DNA of 64,000 nt from Lachnospiraceae bacterium MD335 (GCA_000403335.2 KE159630.1:123172-187171), one strand, 5' to 3'; numbered from the stretch's first letter, positions 44,328 to 53,637 are shown. A program made the numbers and translations. The notes: generated from the letters alone by a model not told the origin.

Positions 44328-46070
44328 ATGAATAATATAAAAAAGCTCGGCTATATTTTTGACAAAAAACAAAAGCGCAGGCTGGTATTTTTGGGAATAC
44401 TGATTTTTATCGGCGGTGTGCTGGAAACGCTTGGCGTATCGGCGCTTCTGCCTGTAGTTGCAGCGATTGTGGACGTGAATGCGACGATGGACAAGTGGTA
44501 TGTGCGTCCGGTGCTTGACGCGCTTCACATTTACGACCCGACACAGTTTATCGTCATTCTGCTGTCTGCGCTGATTGCAATTTATATTATCAAAAATGCG
44601 TATCTGCTCATTCTTGTCAATGTGCGGACGAAATTTATTACCTACAACAAAAATACCCTGATTAGCAGAGTGCTGCGGGAGTTTTTGAACCGTCCGTATG
44701 AATTTTATTTGGACGCGGACATTCCGACGGTTTTTCGTCTGACGGACAGCGATATTCCGAATGTGTTTAATATGATTATGGCAATCATATCGCTTGCGTC
44801 CGAAGTGATTGTGTTTGTGATGATTTGTATGGTGCTTGTCTTAAAGGACTGGAAAATGACGGGCTTTCTTGTAGTCGTGATGCTGGTTATGACACTTTTG
44901 CTGACAAAGATTTTAAAGCCGCAGTTAAGCCGTCTTGGAAAGAAAAATCAGGATATTCAGTCGCGGATTGCCAAATGGCGCATTGAGGCAATTTATGGAA
45001 TTAAGGACGTGAAAGTGCTGCACCGGGAGGCGTTTTTTGCGGATAATTATGAGGCGTCGGGCGAAATCGGCGCAGGAATTGCAAAGGTTTACGCAGTGCT
45101 CAACAGTCTTCCGCGGATATTGGTGGAGACGATTTTTATATGCAGTATTTTAGGGTATATTATGGTCTATATGCTGCTTGGAAACGATTTGCAGGCGCTG
45201 ATTGAGACACTGACCGTGTTCGGCGCGGCGGCAGTGCGCCTGATGCCCTGCGTCAACCGCATCAATACGTACATTACAGAGGTGGCATATGCGCAGCCGA
45301 GTTTGGATTATGTATATGAAAACCTGAACATGAGTGCGATTACGCGCGCAAATGACAGAACGGTCGAGGCAAAAAATCCGCTTGTTACAATTGCGTTGAA
45401 AGACAAAATTGAGCTGAAAAACATTCAGTACGCGTATCCGAACACGGACGCCATGATTTTTACGGGAGCGGATATGGTTGTGCCATACGGAAAGTCGGTC
45501 GGAATTATGGGACCTTCGGGTGCGGGAAAATCGACGGTTGTGGATATTTTGCTTGGTCTGTTAAGGGCGAAGGAAGGAACGATTACCTGCGACGGCGTGG
45601 ACGTGTTTGAGAACTATCCGTCATGGCTTGCGCAGATTGGATACATTCCGCAGTCGATTTATCTTGTGGATGAGCCAATCCGCAATAACATTGCGTTTGG
45701 CATTGCGGATGATGAGATTGAGGACAGGCGTATTTGGGAGGTTCTTGAGGAGGCGCAGCTAAAGGAGTTTATCGAAACGCTTCCAGAAGGGCTTGATACG
45801 ACAATCGGGGACCGTGGTGTGCGGCTTTCAGGCGGGCAAAGGCAGCGTCTTGGCATTGCGAGGGCGCTCTATCACAATCCTGAAATCCTTGTTTTTGACG
45901 AGGCGACAAGCGCGCTTGACAATGAGACGGAGGCAGCGGTTATGGAGGCGATTAACAGCTTTCACGGAAAAAAGACAATGGTTATTATTGCACATCGGTT
46001 AAATACGATTGAAAAGTGTGATATGATATATAGGGTGGCGGACGGGAAGATTGAACAAACCACTCTTTGA
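44328..46070 (+). CDS. ABC transporter, fused permease/ATPase (PglK/MsbA-like flippase)
   Basis: A 580-residue half-transporter. Six transmembrane segments lie in about residues 1-330. The ATPase domain has Walker A GPSGAGKST near residue 395, the signature LSGGQRQR, and Walker B ILVFDEATSALD, followed by the H-loop in IIAHRLNT. The length and its place in a glycan locus fit a lipid-linked oligosaccharide flippase such as PglK, working as a homodimer. A drug or lipid exporter is less likely here. The ribosome site GAAAGG before ATG 44328 lies just downstream of a palindromic repeat. A second copy of that repeat begins 5 bases after the stop. Confidence 0.9.
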   Translation: MNNIKKLGYIFDKKQKRRLVFLGILIFIGGVLETLGVSALLPVVAAIVDVNATMDKWYVRPVLDALHIYDPTQFIVILLSALIAIYIIKNAYLLILVNVRTKFITYNKNTLISRVLREFLNRPYEFYLDADIPTVFRLTDSDIPNVFNMIMAIISLASEVIVFVMICMVLVLKDWKMTGFLVVVMLVMTLLLTKILKPQLSRLGKKNQDIQSRIAKWRIEAIYGIKDVKVLHREAFFADNYEASGEIGAGIAKVYAVLNSLPRILVETIFICSILGYIMVYMLLGNDLQALIETLTVFGAAAVRLMPCVNRINTYITEVAYAQPSLDYVYENLNMSAITRANDRTVEAKNPLVTIALKDKIELKNIQYAYPNTDAMIFTGADMVVPYGKSVGIMGPSGAGKSTVVDILLGLLRAKEGTITCDGVDVFENYPSWLAQIGYIPQSIYLVDEPIRNNIAFGIADDEIEDRRIWEVLEEAQLKEFIETLPEGLDTTIGDRGVRLSGGQRQRLGIARALYHNPEILVFDEATSALDNETEAAVMEAINSFHGKKTMVIIAHRLNTIEKCDMIYRVADGKIEQTTL

Positions 46071-46075
46071 AAGTA

Positions 46076-46128
46076 CTGTGAAAAATAAATTTTTCACAGG
46101 GCAAATTTGTGCTTATGCCCCAATTTGC
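46076..46128. repeat. Double-hairpin palindromic repeat, copy 2, intergenic
   Basis: Hairpin 1 is CTGTGAAAAAT/ATTTTTCACAG (46076-46086 with 46089-46099), a perfect 11-bp stem. Hairpin 2 is GCAAATTTGTGC (46101-46112) with GCCCCAATTTGC (46117-46128), carrying two mismatches. There is no terminal T run, so it is unlikely to be a simple terminator. Confidence 0.85.
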
Positions 46129-46155
46129 AGGTTGTGAAAGGAGCATGGTTAATTT

Positions 46156-47199
46156 ATGAGCAGGAAACCGATTATCGCCACGGAGCTTTTAAAGGGGCAG
46201 GGACTGGGCAACCAGCTGTTCTGTTATGTGACGGTGCGCAGCCTTGCGCATGCAAAGGGATATGATTTCAGCATATTAAACAGGGAAATTTTTGCAAATA
46301 ATATACACAGTAACAAAGGCATGTATTTTATGGACCTTGACTGCGGTCCCGTTGTGCCCAGGGAGACATTTGATACCGTGTACCATGAGCGGGAGGAGCG
46401 GCTGTTTATCGGAAATTCAACGCATGACCTTGTGCATGGCTGTTATGTTGCGGGAGCGGATGAGGCGCTTTTGGAGCTTGATCAAACGACGCTTGTCTAT
46501 GGAAACCTTCAGGCATGGGCGTATTTTGGCAGGTACAGGAACGAGATTAAGAACTGGCTTGCGGTAAAACCAGCGTATGACTGTTATGCATACACCAGGG
46601 AGAACTTGTGTATTATCAATGTGCGCGGCGGCGAATATGCGGGAAATCCGGAGCTGTTTTTGCGGCGCAAATACTGGCTTGACGCGATAAAAAGGATGCG
46701 GGAAATCCGTTCCGATATGGAGTTTATGGTTGTGACGGATGATGTGGATGCGGCAGGGCGCGTGCTTCCGGAGGTGGAAGCGCATCATTTTGATCTTGCA
46801 AAGGATTATACAATAATAAAAAACGCTAGTTATTTAATTTTGTCAAATTCCTCATTTGCCTTTTTTCCTGCATTTACAAGCGAAACGGTGAAATTTGTGA
46901 TTGCGCCGAAGTATTGGGCAAGACATAATGTGTCGGATGGTTACTGGGCTTCGGAGCAGAATATCTATGACGGATTTTCTTATATGGACAGAAAAGGCAG
47001 GCTGTTTTCGGCGCAGGCGTGCAGGGATGAGCTTGCGGAATATAAAAGGTCTTCAAAAAAATATCAGAGAATTGGCGTACCGCTTGCAGGAACTGCATTG
47101 AGAGCGGCTAAGGTGAGAGCCAGAAGTCTGGTTTACGGTGATTTGTCGGTAAGGGCGCTGCGGTCATTAAAACGGCGGCTGGTATACCGTTTATTTTAG
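46156..47199 (+). CDS. GT11-like glycosyltransferase (fucosyltransferase-related)
   Basis: A 347-residue protein. The N-terminus KGQGLGNQLFCYV matches the GT11 opening motif. The central motif NVRGGEYAGN replaces the usual HxRRxDY, so donor binding may differ. LSNSSFAFFPAFTS matches the third motif. It is probably a fucosyltransferase-fold enzyme with a different donor or acceptor. The basic C-terminal tail (RSLKRRLVYRLF) may associate with the membrane. The ribosome site AAAGGAG is within a 17-base leader, TGAAAGGAGCATGGTTA, that recurs before the DUF4956 gene at 60111. Confidence 0.82.
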   Translation: MSRKPIIATELLKGQGLGNQLFCYVTVRSLAHAKGYDFSILNREIFANNIHSNKGMYFMDLDCGPVVPRETFDTVYHEREERLFIGNSTHDLVHGCYVAGADEALLELDQTTLVYGNLQAWAYFGRYRNEIKNWLAVKPAYDCYAYTRENLCIINVRGGEYAGNPELFLRRKYWLDAIKRMREIRSDMEFMVVTDDVDAAGRVLPEVEAHHFDLAKDYTIIKNASYLILSNSSFAFFPAFTSETVKFVIAPKYWARHNVSDGYWASEQNIYDGFSYMDRKGRLFSAQACRDELAEYKRSSKKYQRIGVPLAGTALRAAKVRARSLVYGDLSVRALRSLKRRLVYRLF

Positions 47200-47218
47200 G
47201 AAAGGGGCATGGTGAGGG

Positions 47219-47959
47219 ATGCAGGATAAGCTAAAATTGTCAAATGTCACACTGGCGGCGATGTCAAGCGTCAATATACGTGCGACGATTAAAGCCATGC
47301 GTTACAGTATGCGGGGAATTGAATTCGGCGATGCGGTGCTGATTACGCACAAAAAGCCGTTTGGACTGCCAAAGAGTATTCGCTACAGCCATACGGACAG
47401 GCTTTGTAATATTGACGATTTTAACTATAAAATGGTTTACGAGCTTGGCAGTCATATTCACACGGAGTTTGCGCTGATTGTGCATGCGGACGGCTTTGTG
47501 GTGCATCCGGAACTGTGGCGTGATTCGTTTTTGGACTACGACTATATCGGTGCGCCGTGGCCGCTGCCGCCAAAGGGTGATACGACCACTTACCGCGATA
47601 AGGACGGAAACATTTGCCGCGTGGGAAACAGTGCGGGGATTCGCAGCAAGCGTCTGATGGATTTTCCGAAAAAGGCAGGAATCCCGTGGGAGGGCGAGTA
47701 TGCTTACGGGCGGATGTGGTACTATGAGGACGGCTTTATCTGCTGTAAAATCCGCCATCTTTTGGAGGCGGAGGGGATGCGGATTGCGCCGCTTGAGGTG
47801 GCGAAGTATTACAGTCATGAGAAGATGATTCCGGAGATTGCGGGGATTACGCCGTTTGCCTTTCATAAATGGGAGGGAACGAATGCGCAGTATCCGAATT
47901 TTATCAGACCGCCGTTTAAGGAACGTGTAAAAAAGCTTTTACGTCATGGAAAAGCCTAA
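47219..47959 (+). CDS. DUF5672 family protein, putative glycosyltransferase
   Basis: A 246-residue soluble protein. It has FALIVHADGFVVHPELW followed by FLDYDYIGAPWP, the hallmark of DUF5672, and GNSAGIRSKRLMD with a later EDGFICC. The pattern of a DxD-like site, a GN-G turn and an ED motif fits a GT-A type transferase, but the family is not well characterised. AAAGGGG lies upstream of ATG 47219. It lies between the GT11-like and GT17 genes, so it probably adds one residue of the same glycan. Confidence 0.82.
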   Translation: MQDKLKLSNVTLAAMSSVNIRATIKAMRYSMRGIEFGDAVLITHKKPFGLPKSIRYSHTDRLCNIDDFNYKMVYELGSHIHTEFALIVHADGFVVHPELWRDSFLDYDYIGAPWPLPPKGDTTTYRDKDGNICRVGNSAGIRSKRLMDFPKKAGIPWEGEYAYGRMWYYEDGFICCKIRHLLEAEGMRIAPLEVAKYYSHEKMIPEIAGITPFAFHKWEGTNAQYPNFIRPPFKERVKKLLRHGKA

Positions 47960-47983
47960 TATAGAGAAAGAATGGGATTTTAG

Positions 47984-48934
47984 ATGGTTTACGATTGCTT
48001 TCAGTTTTTTAATGAACTTGATATTTTAAAAATCCGCCTGAATGTACTAAGCCCCGTGGTGGACCGGTTTGTCATCAGTGAGGCGACGGAGACGTTTTCA
48101 GGATTAAAAAAGCCGCTGTATTACGAGGAAAATAAGGAAATGTTTGCCGAATTTGCGGATAAGATTATCCACGTCGTCGTAGAGGATACACCGCAGGGAG
48201 ATACGCACTACCGTGATACGTTCCAAAAAAATGCGGTGACACGGGGACTAAAAGACTGTACGGATGATGATGTTGTAATATTCAGCGACCTGGATGAGAT
48301 ACCAAATCCCGATAAAATACGCGAAATTTTGCAGGATTTTCAAAATGATAAAATATATCACTTTGCACAGCGCCTTTTTTACTGTTATCTCAATATGGAG
48401 GAGGTATCGGGCAGCCTGCTCTCCTATGCGGGAGAGTTTGAAGGCGTGGAGCGCAAAAAGTGGATTGGCACGAAGATGTGCAGCTATCAGCTTTTGCGGG
48501 AGCAGGACTTAAAGCTTGGCGAACTGCGGTTTCCCGAGCGCAAAGAAATCGGTATCCGCGTGGATGACGGCGGCTGGCATTTTGGTTATATGGGCGGTCA
48601 TGGGGAGAAGGATATTCGAAAGCGCGTGCAGCAGAAGGTTGTATCGGCGGCGCATCAGGAATATAATTCAAAACATGTATTATCAAATGTGACGGACCAA
48701 ATTAAGGACGGCAAGGATATATTTGGCAGAAATGCACAGTTTGTGCGGTGCGAGATTGACGAGAGCTTTCCAAAGTATATCAGGGAGCACCAAAAAGAGC
48801 TTGATTTTCTGATTATGCATGAGGAAAAAGCAGCGGAAAAGGTATTGCGCCGCATGAAAGCGATAATAAAAAACGTGTGTTATGATATGCTGGTAACCAT
48901 AAAAAGAGCGGGAAAGAGAGTGTTGGGCAAATGA
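47984..48934 (+). CDS. Glycosyltransferase family 17
   Basis: A 316-residue protein. The N-terminus MVYDCFQFFNELDILKIRL and VDRFVISEATETFSG match GT17, known in animals as the bisecting N-acetylglucosaminyltransferase MGAT3. FSDLDEIPNPDKI provides the DxD-type metal site. GWHFGYMGG is the third conserved block. Bacterial members occur in surface-glycan loci, with donor unknown. The start is ATG 47984, 24 bases after the previous stop. Its stop overlaps the next start (ATGA), so the genes are coupled. Confidence 0.88.
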   Translation: MVYDCFQFFNELDILKIRLNVLSPVVDRFVISEATETFSGLKKPLYYEENKEMFAEFADKIIHVVVEDTPQGDTHYRDTFQKNAVTRGLKDCTDDDVVIFSDLDEIPNPDKIREILQDFQNDKIYHFAQRLFYCYLNMEEVSGSLLSYAGEFEGVERKKWIGTKMCSYQLLREQDLKLGELRFPERKEIGIRVDDGGWHFGYMGGHGEKDIRKRVQQKVVSAAHQEYNSKHVLSNVTDQIKDGKDIFGRNAQFVRCEIDESFPKYIREHQKELDFLIMHEEKAAEKVLRRMKAIIKNVCYDMLVTIKRAGKRVLGK

Positions 48935-49926
48935 CGGGAAATACGCCGAAGGTTTCGATTTGCGCGCCTGCTTATAACAATGCGCCGGAGGTGGAACGGC
49001 TGCTTTTGTCTGTATATGCGCAGACGTATACGGACTTTGAGGTCAATATCTCGGACGATTCTACAGATGATGAGGTAGAGCAGGTTGTCGCACAATATCA
49101 GAAACGCCATAAAAATATTCATTATATCCACAACGAGAAGCCATACGGGCATATTTTCAACTGGAATGCAGCGATAAAAATGGCACGCGGTGAATATATC
49201 AAGATTATGTTTAGCGACGACTGGTTTACGGATGCGGAAAGTCTTGGCGCATATGCGGCGCTTTTGGACAAGTCGCCCGACGCGTATCTTGCGTTTGCAG
49301 GCAGCAGGCAGGTTTCGCTGGACAACAGTGTGAAAATAAATTTTCACACGGCAAATTTGTGCAGTGGCACAAATTCGCAGGAATTTGACAGCTGTACGAG
49401 AGATTTGATGAAGTGTTACGACAGGCACGCCACGCCGCAGTTTATCGGCAGGCTGCGAAAAGATTACAGACATTTGTTTTTGGGAAATGAAATCGGCGCG
49501 CCAAGCGCAGTGATGTATCGGCGCGGGACATCGCTCACACTTTTTGATGAGAAGAGCAACTGGGCGTCGGATATGTACTTATATTTTGATTTGCTGAAAA
49601 AAAGTCCCAAATTTGTTTTCACAACAAAGCCGCTGATTTCTATAGGAGTGCATGACCACCAGTATACGGAGAGCTTTTCCGAGAAGGATCTGCGCATTTA
49701 CAATGATTACCGTTATATGTACGAGAAATACCGTCTGCGGGAGAGTAAGGAGTGCCGTGTATATTTTACAAAGCAGTTTATCGTGAAATACGGTAAGGGT
49801 TTGAGAGAAGCGAAGGCGCTTGGGATAGAGCCATCCTTGTATATCAAAGCGTGTGCCGGTGAGTTTTGTGACAGCGTGCGTTGCTTTGTCCGTGCCCGTC
49901 TTGGCGCAGGCAAAGAGAAAGGTTGA
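48931..49926 (+). CDS. Glycosyltransferase family 2 carrying an in-frame palindromic repeat
   Basis: A 331-residue GT-A enzyme. It has KVSICAPAYNNAPEVERLL, then SDDSTDDEVE, and FSDDWF as the metal-binding site. Residues 133-149 are encoded by a 51-base palindromic repeat (49328-49378) that also occurs outside genes. It adds 17 codons in frame, in what looks like a loop after the catalytic core. The frame stays open, so the protein is probably still made. The start overlaps the GT17 stop. Confidence 0.88.
   Translation: MTGNTPKVSICAPAYNNAPEVERLLLSVYAQTYTDFEVNISDDSTDDEVEQVVAQYQKRHKNIHYIHNEKPYGHIFNWNAAIKMARGEYIKIMFSDDWFTDAESLGAYAALLDKSPDAYLAFAGSRQVSLDNSVKINFHTANLCSGTNSQEFDSCTRDLMKCYDRHATPQFIGRLRKDYRHLFLGNEIGAPSAVMYRRGTSLTLFDEKSNWASDMYLYFDLLKKSPKFVFTTKPLISIGVHDHQYTESFSEKDLRIYNDYRYMYEKYRLRESKECRVYFTKQFIVKYGKGLREAKALGIEPSLYIKACAGEFCDSVRCFVRARLGAGKEKG
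49328..49378. repeat. Double-hairpin palindromic repeat, copy 3, in frame inside a GT2 gene
   Basis: Hairpin 1 is GTGTGAAAAT/ATTTTCACAC (49328-49337 with 49340-49349), perfect. Hairpin 2 is GCAAATTTGTGC (49351-49362) with GCACAAATTCGC (49367-49378). The length of 51 bases is a multiple of three and no stop is introduced. Confidence 0.9.
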
Positions 49927-49933
49927 AAATGCA

Positions 49934-50776
49934 ATGGAAAAAACAGATAACTTTTTCGTCATACACAATTTCAATACGGTTCCAAACGACCTGCTGGCGT
50001 ACTGTAAGGAGTATGTGATTTACGACTGCTCCACGGAGAGTGCGGTGAAAAAGCAGTTAAAGGATATGGGACTGAATATAAAAGAAGTGGAAAATACAGG
50101 GCACAATATCACAAGTTATTTTTCTTATTTTGACGAGCATTATGATGCGCTTCCTGAGGTGATGTGCCTGTTAAAGGGAAACATGATAGGCAGGCACTGC
50201 TCTAAAGCGTTTTTTGAACATACGTACAATAATAAGAGCTTTACCTTTTTGTATGATGAAAAGCAGTATTGGGACAGATTTTCAAAGTATAACGAAAACG
50301 GGGAAAGGAACGATGTGGGAAACACGTTTCTTGCGATGGAAAACGTCTATGTGGAGAAAAACGATTCATGGTATGCTGCGTCGGAAAATCATCCCAAGAA
50401 ATATTTTAACGATGCGGACGACTTACTGCGTTTTATCTACAAAAAGCCCATGATTCCGCAGTATTTCATGTTTGCGTCGGGCGCGTGTTATATTGTCCGC
50501 CGTGAGCAGGTTTTGCGGCACAGCAGGGAATTTTACCGGAATCTGAACAAGTTAATGAACTATGGGATGGCGCCAAGTTTTCCTTCCGAGGCACATCAGG
50601 TTGAACGGATTTTGCCAATTATCTTTCACTCGGTGTCAGAGGTTCAGGATTATATGAACGACGAGGCGGCGTTCGAGGCAAAGCTGCCGGAATGCAGCGC
50701 TTATATACAGTATAAGTACGAAAACAGACCAAGAAAATTTAAGAAACTCAGAAAAGCATTGGGATTGATACAATGA
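49934..50776 (+). CDS. DUF3431-like protein, putative glycosyltransferase
   Basis: A protein of about 280 residues. VIYDCSTESAVKKQ, then ENTGHNITSYFSYFDEHYDALPEVMCLLKGN recall DUF3431, where a similar stretch describes a GRE-x-YL pattern and a 'fLQG' strand. The C-terminal half has ASGACYIVRREQVLRHSREFYRNL and SEAHQVERILPIIF, also like that family. It has no membrane segment. The biochemical activity is unproven, but members lie in glycan loci. The start ATG 49934 follows AAAGG at 49917-49921. The stop overlaps the next start (ATGA). Confidence 0.7.
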   Translation: MEKTDNFFVIHNFNTVPNDLLAYCKEYVIYDCSTESAVKKQLKDMGLNIKEVENTGHNITSYFSYFDEHYDALPEVMCLLKGNMIGRHCSKAFFEHTYNNKSFTFLYDEKQYWDRFSKYNENGERNDVGNTFLAMENVYVEKNDSWYAASENHPKKYFNDADDLLRFIYKKPMIPQYFMFASGACYIVRREQVLRHSREFYRNLNKLMNYGMAPSFPSEAHQVERILPIIFHSVSEVQDYMNDEAAFEAKLPECSAYIQYKYENRPRKFKKLRKALGLIQ

Positions 50777-51972
50777 TTACGGAAAGAATGAACAAAATAG
50801 AAAAAACAGGTATGATATGCTTTTGGCTTGCTCTGATAACAGAGCTTGTCATTGTGATGATTGATAAAAGTGCATATATCAACCCGATAGAAGGGCAGCT
50901 GTTCCGGGTTACGTTTCTTCTTTGCTGCATCAAGATTGCGGCGACGAAATATTCGCGCAGCGAGTGGCTTTGCATCCTTTTGTTCGGCGCGGTCGCGTTT
51001 GTCTCTTATCTTGTCAATGAGCGCGACGAAACCGTCCGGATAGTGGCGTTCGTGGCGGCATGTAAGGGCGTAGATCTGAAAAAAATGCTGCGGGCGGCGC
51101 TTTGGATTACACTCACGGGATCGGTGATCTTGTTTGCCTTATCAGGACTGGGGATTTTTGGTGATTTTAAGATTACGGCAAATTTCGGAAGAGGAGAGTA
51201 TCCGAGCATTATTGAAACCCGTTACTGCTTTGGAATGGGGCATCCGAATGCGTTTCAGTGTATGCTGTTTATGATGATTACGCTTTGTTTGTATTTGTAT
51301 GCAGAGCGAATGAAATGGTATCATTTTCTGCTCCTGGAGTTTTTGAATTATTTTTCGTACCGTTATACGGATTCGAATACCGGATTTTTGGTGTGTACGG
51401 CAGTGATTGCAGGCGTGGCTTTGCTAAAATACTGCAAGCCGCTGCAAAAAAGCAGGGTAATTTATTTGTTGGGCGGATTGTTTGTAATCGGCATTGTCGT
51501 GTTTTCAGCGATTGGTTCCCATACGGGAATTGAGAACGAGCTGATAGACCGGCTTGATACCATTTTAAACGGAAGATTTAAGTTTGCGCACAGGATAGAG
51601 GCGGCGCGCGTTGAAAACTGGCTGCCGTTCGCCTCGGCGGCAAATACGGAATACTTTGATGCGGGGGTTATCCGTTTATTTTACTGGTACGGGATAATCC
51701 CGGGCGTGCTTTATGTGCTGATGAATTTGTATCTGATTTATCAAAGCTTCCGAAAGCAGGATTACACGATTGTCGTGATTGTGGCGGGGTATACGCTGTT
51801 TACGATTATGGAGGCGCACTTAATCTCCTTTTACATTCTGCGGAATTATCTGTTTATCCTTATGGGCTTTTACTGGTATCAGCCGTTTGCAAAGCAGGAT
51901 CGGTTTGAAGGATATTTTTGGCAGGTAAGAAAATGGATAAATCTGCAGGTAAAGAAAGAGTATGGTGATTGA
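50773..51972 (+). CDS. Wzy-like polysaccharide polymerase / O-antigen ligase-like membrane protein, putative
   Basis: A 399-residue protein with about ten hydrophobic segments and a large extracytoplasmic loop between residues of about 245 and 305. The loop starts IGSHTGIENELIDRLDTILNGRFKFAHR, close to the pattern ('L.gR...w') seen in Wzy polymerases and Wzx-linked ligases. It would join repeat units outside the membrane. Sequence conservation in this class is poor, so the call rests on topology, loop and context. The start ATG 50773 overlaps the previous stop. Confidence 0.75.
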   Translation: MITERMNKIEKTGMICFWLALITELVIVMIDKSAYINPIEGQLFRVTFLLCCIKIAATKYSRSEWLCILLFGAVAFVSYLVNERDETVRIVAFVAACKGVDLKKMLRAALWITLTGSVILFALSGLGIFGDFKITANFGRGEYPSIIETRYCFGMGHPNAFQCMLFMMITLCLYLYAERMKWYHFLLLEFLNYFSYRYTDSNTGFLVCTAVIAGVALLKYCKPLQKSRVIYLLGGLFVIGIVVFSAIGSHTGIENELIDRLDTILNGRFKFAHRIEAARVENWLPFASAANTEYFDAGVIRLFYWYGIIPGVLYVLMNLYLIYQSFRKQDYTIVVIVAGYTLFTIMEAHLISFYILRNYLFILMGFYWYQPFAKQDRFEGYFWQVRKWINLQVKKEYGD

Positions 51973-51973
51973 C

Positions 51974-52813
51974 ATGAAGTTGGTTAGCGTCATCGTCCTT
52001 GCATATAAATCGGCAGAAACGATTGTGCAGACGCTGGACAGTATTAAAAATCAGACGTATCAAAAAATAGAGCTTATTATTACGGACGACTGTTCTCCCG
52101 ACAATACGGTTGCAGCGGCGCAGGCGTGGCTTGCGGATAATCAGGGTGCGCTTTCAAAAATGCAGCTTGTTACGGCGCAGGAGAATACGGGTATTCCCGG
52201 AAATATTAACCGTGCGCTGGCGCAGGCGGCAGGAGATTATGTAAAGCTGATAGCGGCGGATGACTATATGACAAAGGATGCAATCTCTGAGTATGTTCAA
52301 TTTTGTGAGAACAATCCGAAAGCCATTCCGATAGCGAAGGTTCATCTGTTTACGGATGAAAAGGAGAGAGAAACCATTGATTTTGCGCCAATTGAGAGAT
52401 ATTGTAACAGGTGTTATGAATTTGCCAGGGAAACGGATTATAAGAAACAGTATCGTATGTTATTAAAACAAAACCACATTGTCGCCCCGTCGGGCTCGTT
52501 TTATCCGATGTCTGTTATCCGCAAACTGGGCGGCTATGATGAGACGTACCGTTGGTTTGAGGATTACCCGATGAATCTCAGGGTTATGAAAGCCGGCTAC
52601 CGCTGCGGACTGATTAACCGGGAACTGATTTATTACAGAATATCGGGCGGCTCGATTACCGCATCACAGCAGCTGCGCCTGAAAAGAGCGGAAATGCAGT
52701 TGTTCTTTCGGGAGCGGATGTACGATATGATGCGTGCGGGTATGGGCTGGGAGGCGGTCAAGCAGTCGCGGTACTGGGCTAAAATTGCGCTCAAAAGAGG
52801 GGGAACACAATGA
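51974..52813 (+). CDS. Glycosyltransferase family 2
   Basis: A 279-residue GT-A enzyme. The N-terminus MKLVSVIVLAYKSAETIVQTL is followed by ITDDCSPDNT and AADDYMTKDA at the metal site. WFEDYPMNLRVMKAGYR is the acceptor-side ED motif. It has no membrane segment. ATG 51974 fits the usual GT2 N-terminus. An in-frame ATG at 51962 adds four residues and overlaps the previous gene. Neither has a strong ribosome site, which suggests translational coupling. The stop overlaps the next start (ATGA). Confidence 0.9.
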   Translation: MKLVSVIVLAYKSAETIVQTLDSIKNQTYQKIELIITDDCSPDNTVAAAQAWLADNQGALSKMQLVTAQENTGIPGNINRALAQAAGDYVKLIAADDYMTKDAISEYVQFCENNPKAIPIAKVHLFTDEKERETIDFAPIERYCNRCYEFARETDYKKQYRMLLKQNHIVAPSGSFYPMSVIRKLGGYDETYRWFEDYPMNLRVMKAGYRCGLINRELIYYRISGGSITASQQLRLKRAEMQLFFRERMYDMMRAGMGWEAVKQSRYWAKIALKRGGTQ

Positions 52814-53637
52814 TTATCGCAGCAAACTATGCGGACAGACGGTTTCGAAGGGCACAGCGGCTCAACAGTAAAACCGCGAGGCAGTGGGGAGCGGACTGTG
52901 TGATTGAATATACCGCAGAGGATATTGATCCTGCGTTTCGCGCCGCAAATAAGGAGATTCTCGATAATCCGAGGGGCGGCGGTTACTATCTTTGGAAGCC
53001 GTATGTATTTTATAAGGCGTATCAGGAGCTTGGCGACAGGGATTATCTGATTTACACGGACGCGGGTTCCGTTTATGTGGATGAGATTCGAAAGCTGATT
53101 GACTGTATGGAGCGGGAACAGGTTCCGATAATGCTGTTTTCGCTGCAAAATGAGATGCTCGAGCGCAAATATACGAAGCGGGATGCTTTTATCCTTACAG
53201 GATGTGACGAAGCGCGGTACGCGGATACGCCGCAGTCAATCGGCGGGTATATGGTGTGTAAGAAGTCACAGGAGGCGGAGGCGTTTTTTCAGGAAGTGTT
53301 ATCTTATGCGCAGGACATCCGTATTATCTCAGACCGTCCGAACACATTGGGAAAGGAGAATTATCCGGACTTTGTTGATCATCGGCACGACCAGTCGGTA
53401 ATTTCGCTGATTTCCAAAAAAAGGGGCATCATAAAGTTTCGCGATCCGTCGCAGTACGGCATGATAAACCGCTATCCCAAGGATGTGGAGGAGCGGAGCA
53501 CATATCCGCAGATTATTGATTCGCACAGACTCAATGTCGGCAGTATGGCAGAGCTGCATTTTCGGCGGACAAAATTTATGACGGCACTTCATAAGTTTCA
53601 AAAAAAGGTGGAAAATAAATTACGGAGGCATGCATAG
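52810..53637 (+). CDS. Putative glycosyltransferase (nucleotide-diphospho-sugar transferase fold)
   Basis: A 275-residue protein. GGGYYLWKPYVFYKAY, then DYLIYTDAGS provides a DxG-type metal site, and DHRHDQSVISLISKKRGI follows. These motifs are shared by a group of uncharacterised bacterial GT-A-like transferases. The N-terminus MIIAANYADRRFRRAQR resembles their nucleotide-binding start. It is coupled to the previous GT2 gene through ATGA, and the next gene starts directly after its stop. Confidence 0.78.
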   Translation: MIIAANYADRRFRRAQRLNSKTARQWGADCVIEYTAEDIDPAFRAANKEILDNPRGGGYYLWKPYVFYKAYQELGDRDYLIYTDAGSVYVDEIRKLIDCMEREQVPIMLFSLQNEMLERKYTKRDAFILTGCDEARYADTPQSIGGYMVCKKSQEAEAFFQEVLSYAQDIRIISDRPNTLGKENYPDFVDHRHDQSVISLISKKRGIIKFRDPSQYGMINRYPKDVEERSTYPQIIDSHRLNVGSMAELHFRRTKFMTALHKFQKKVENKLRRHA

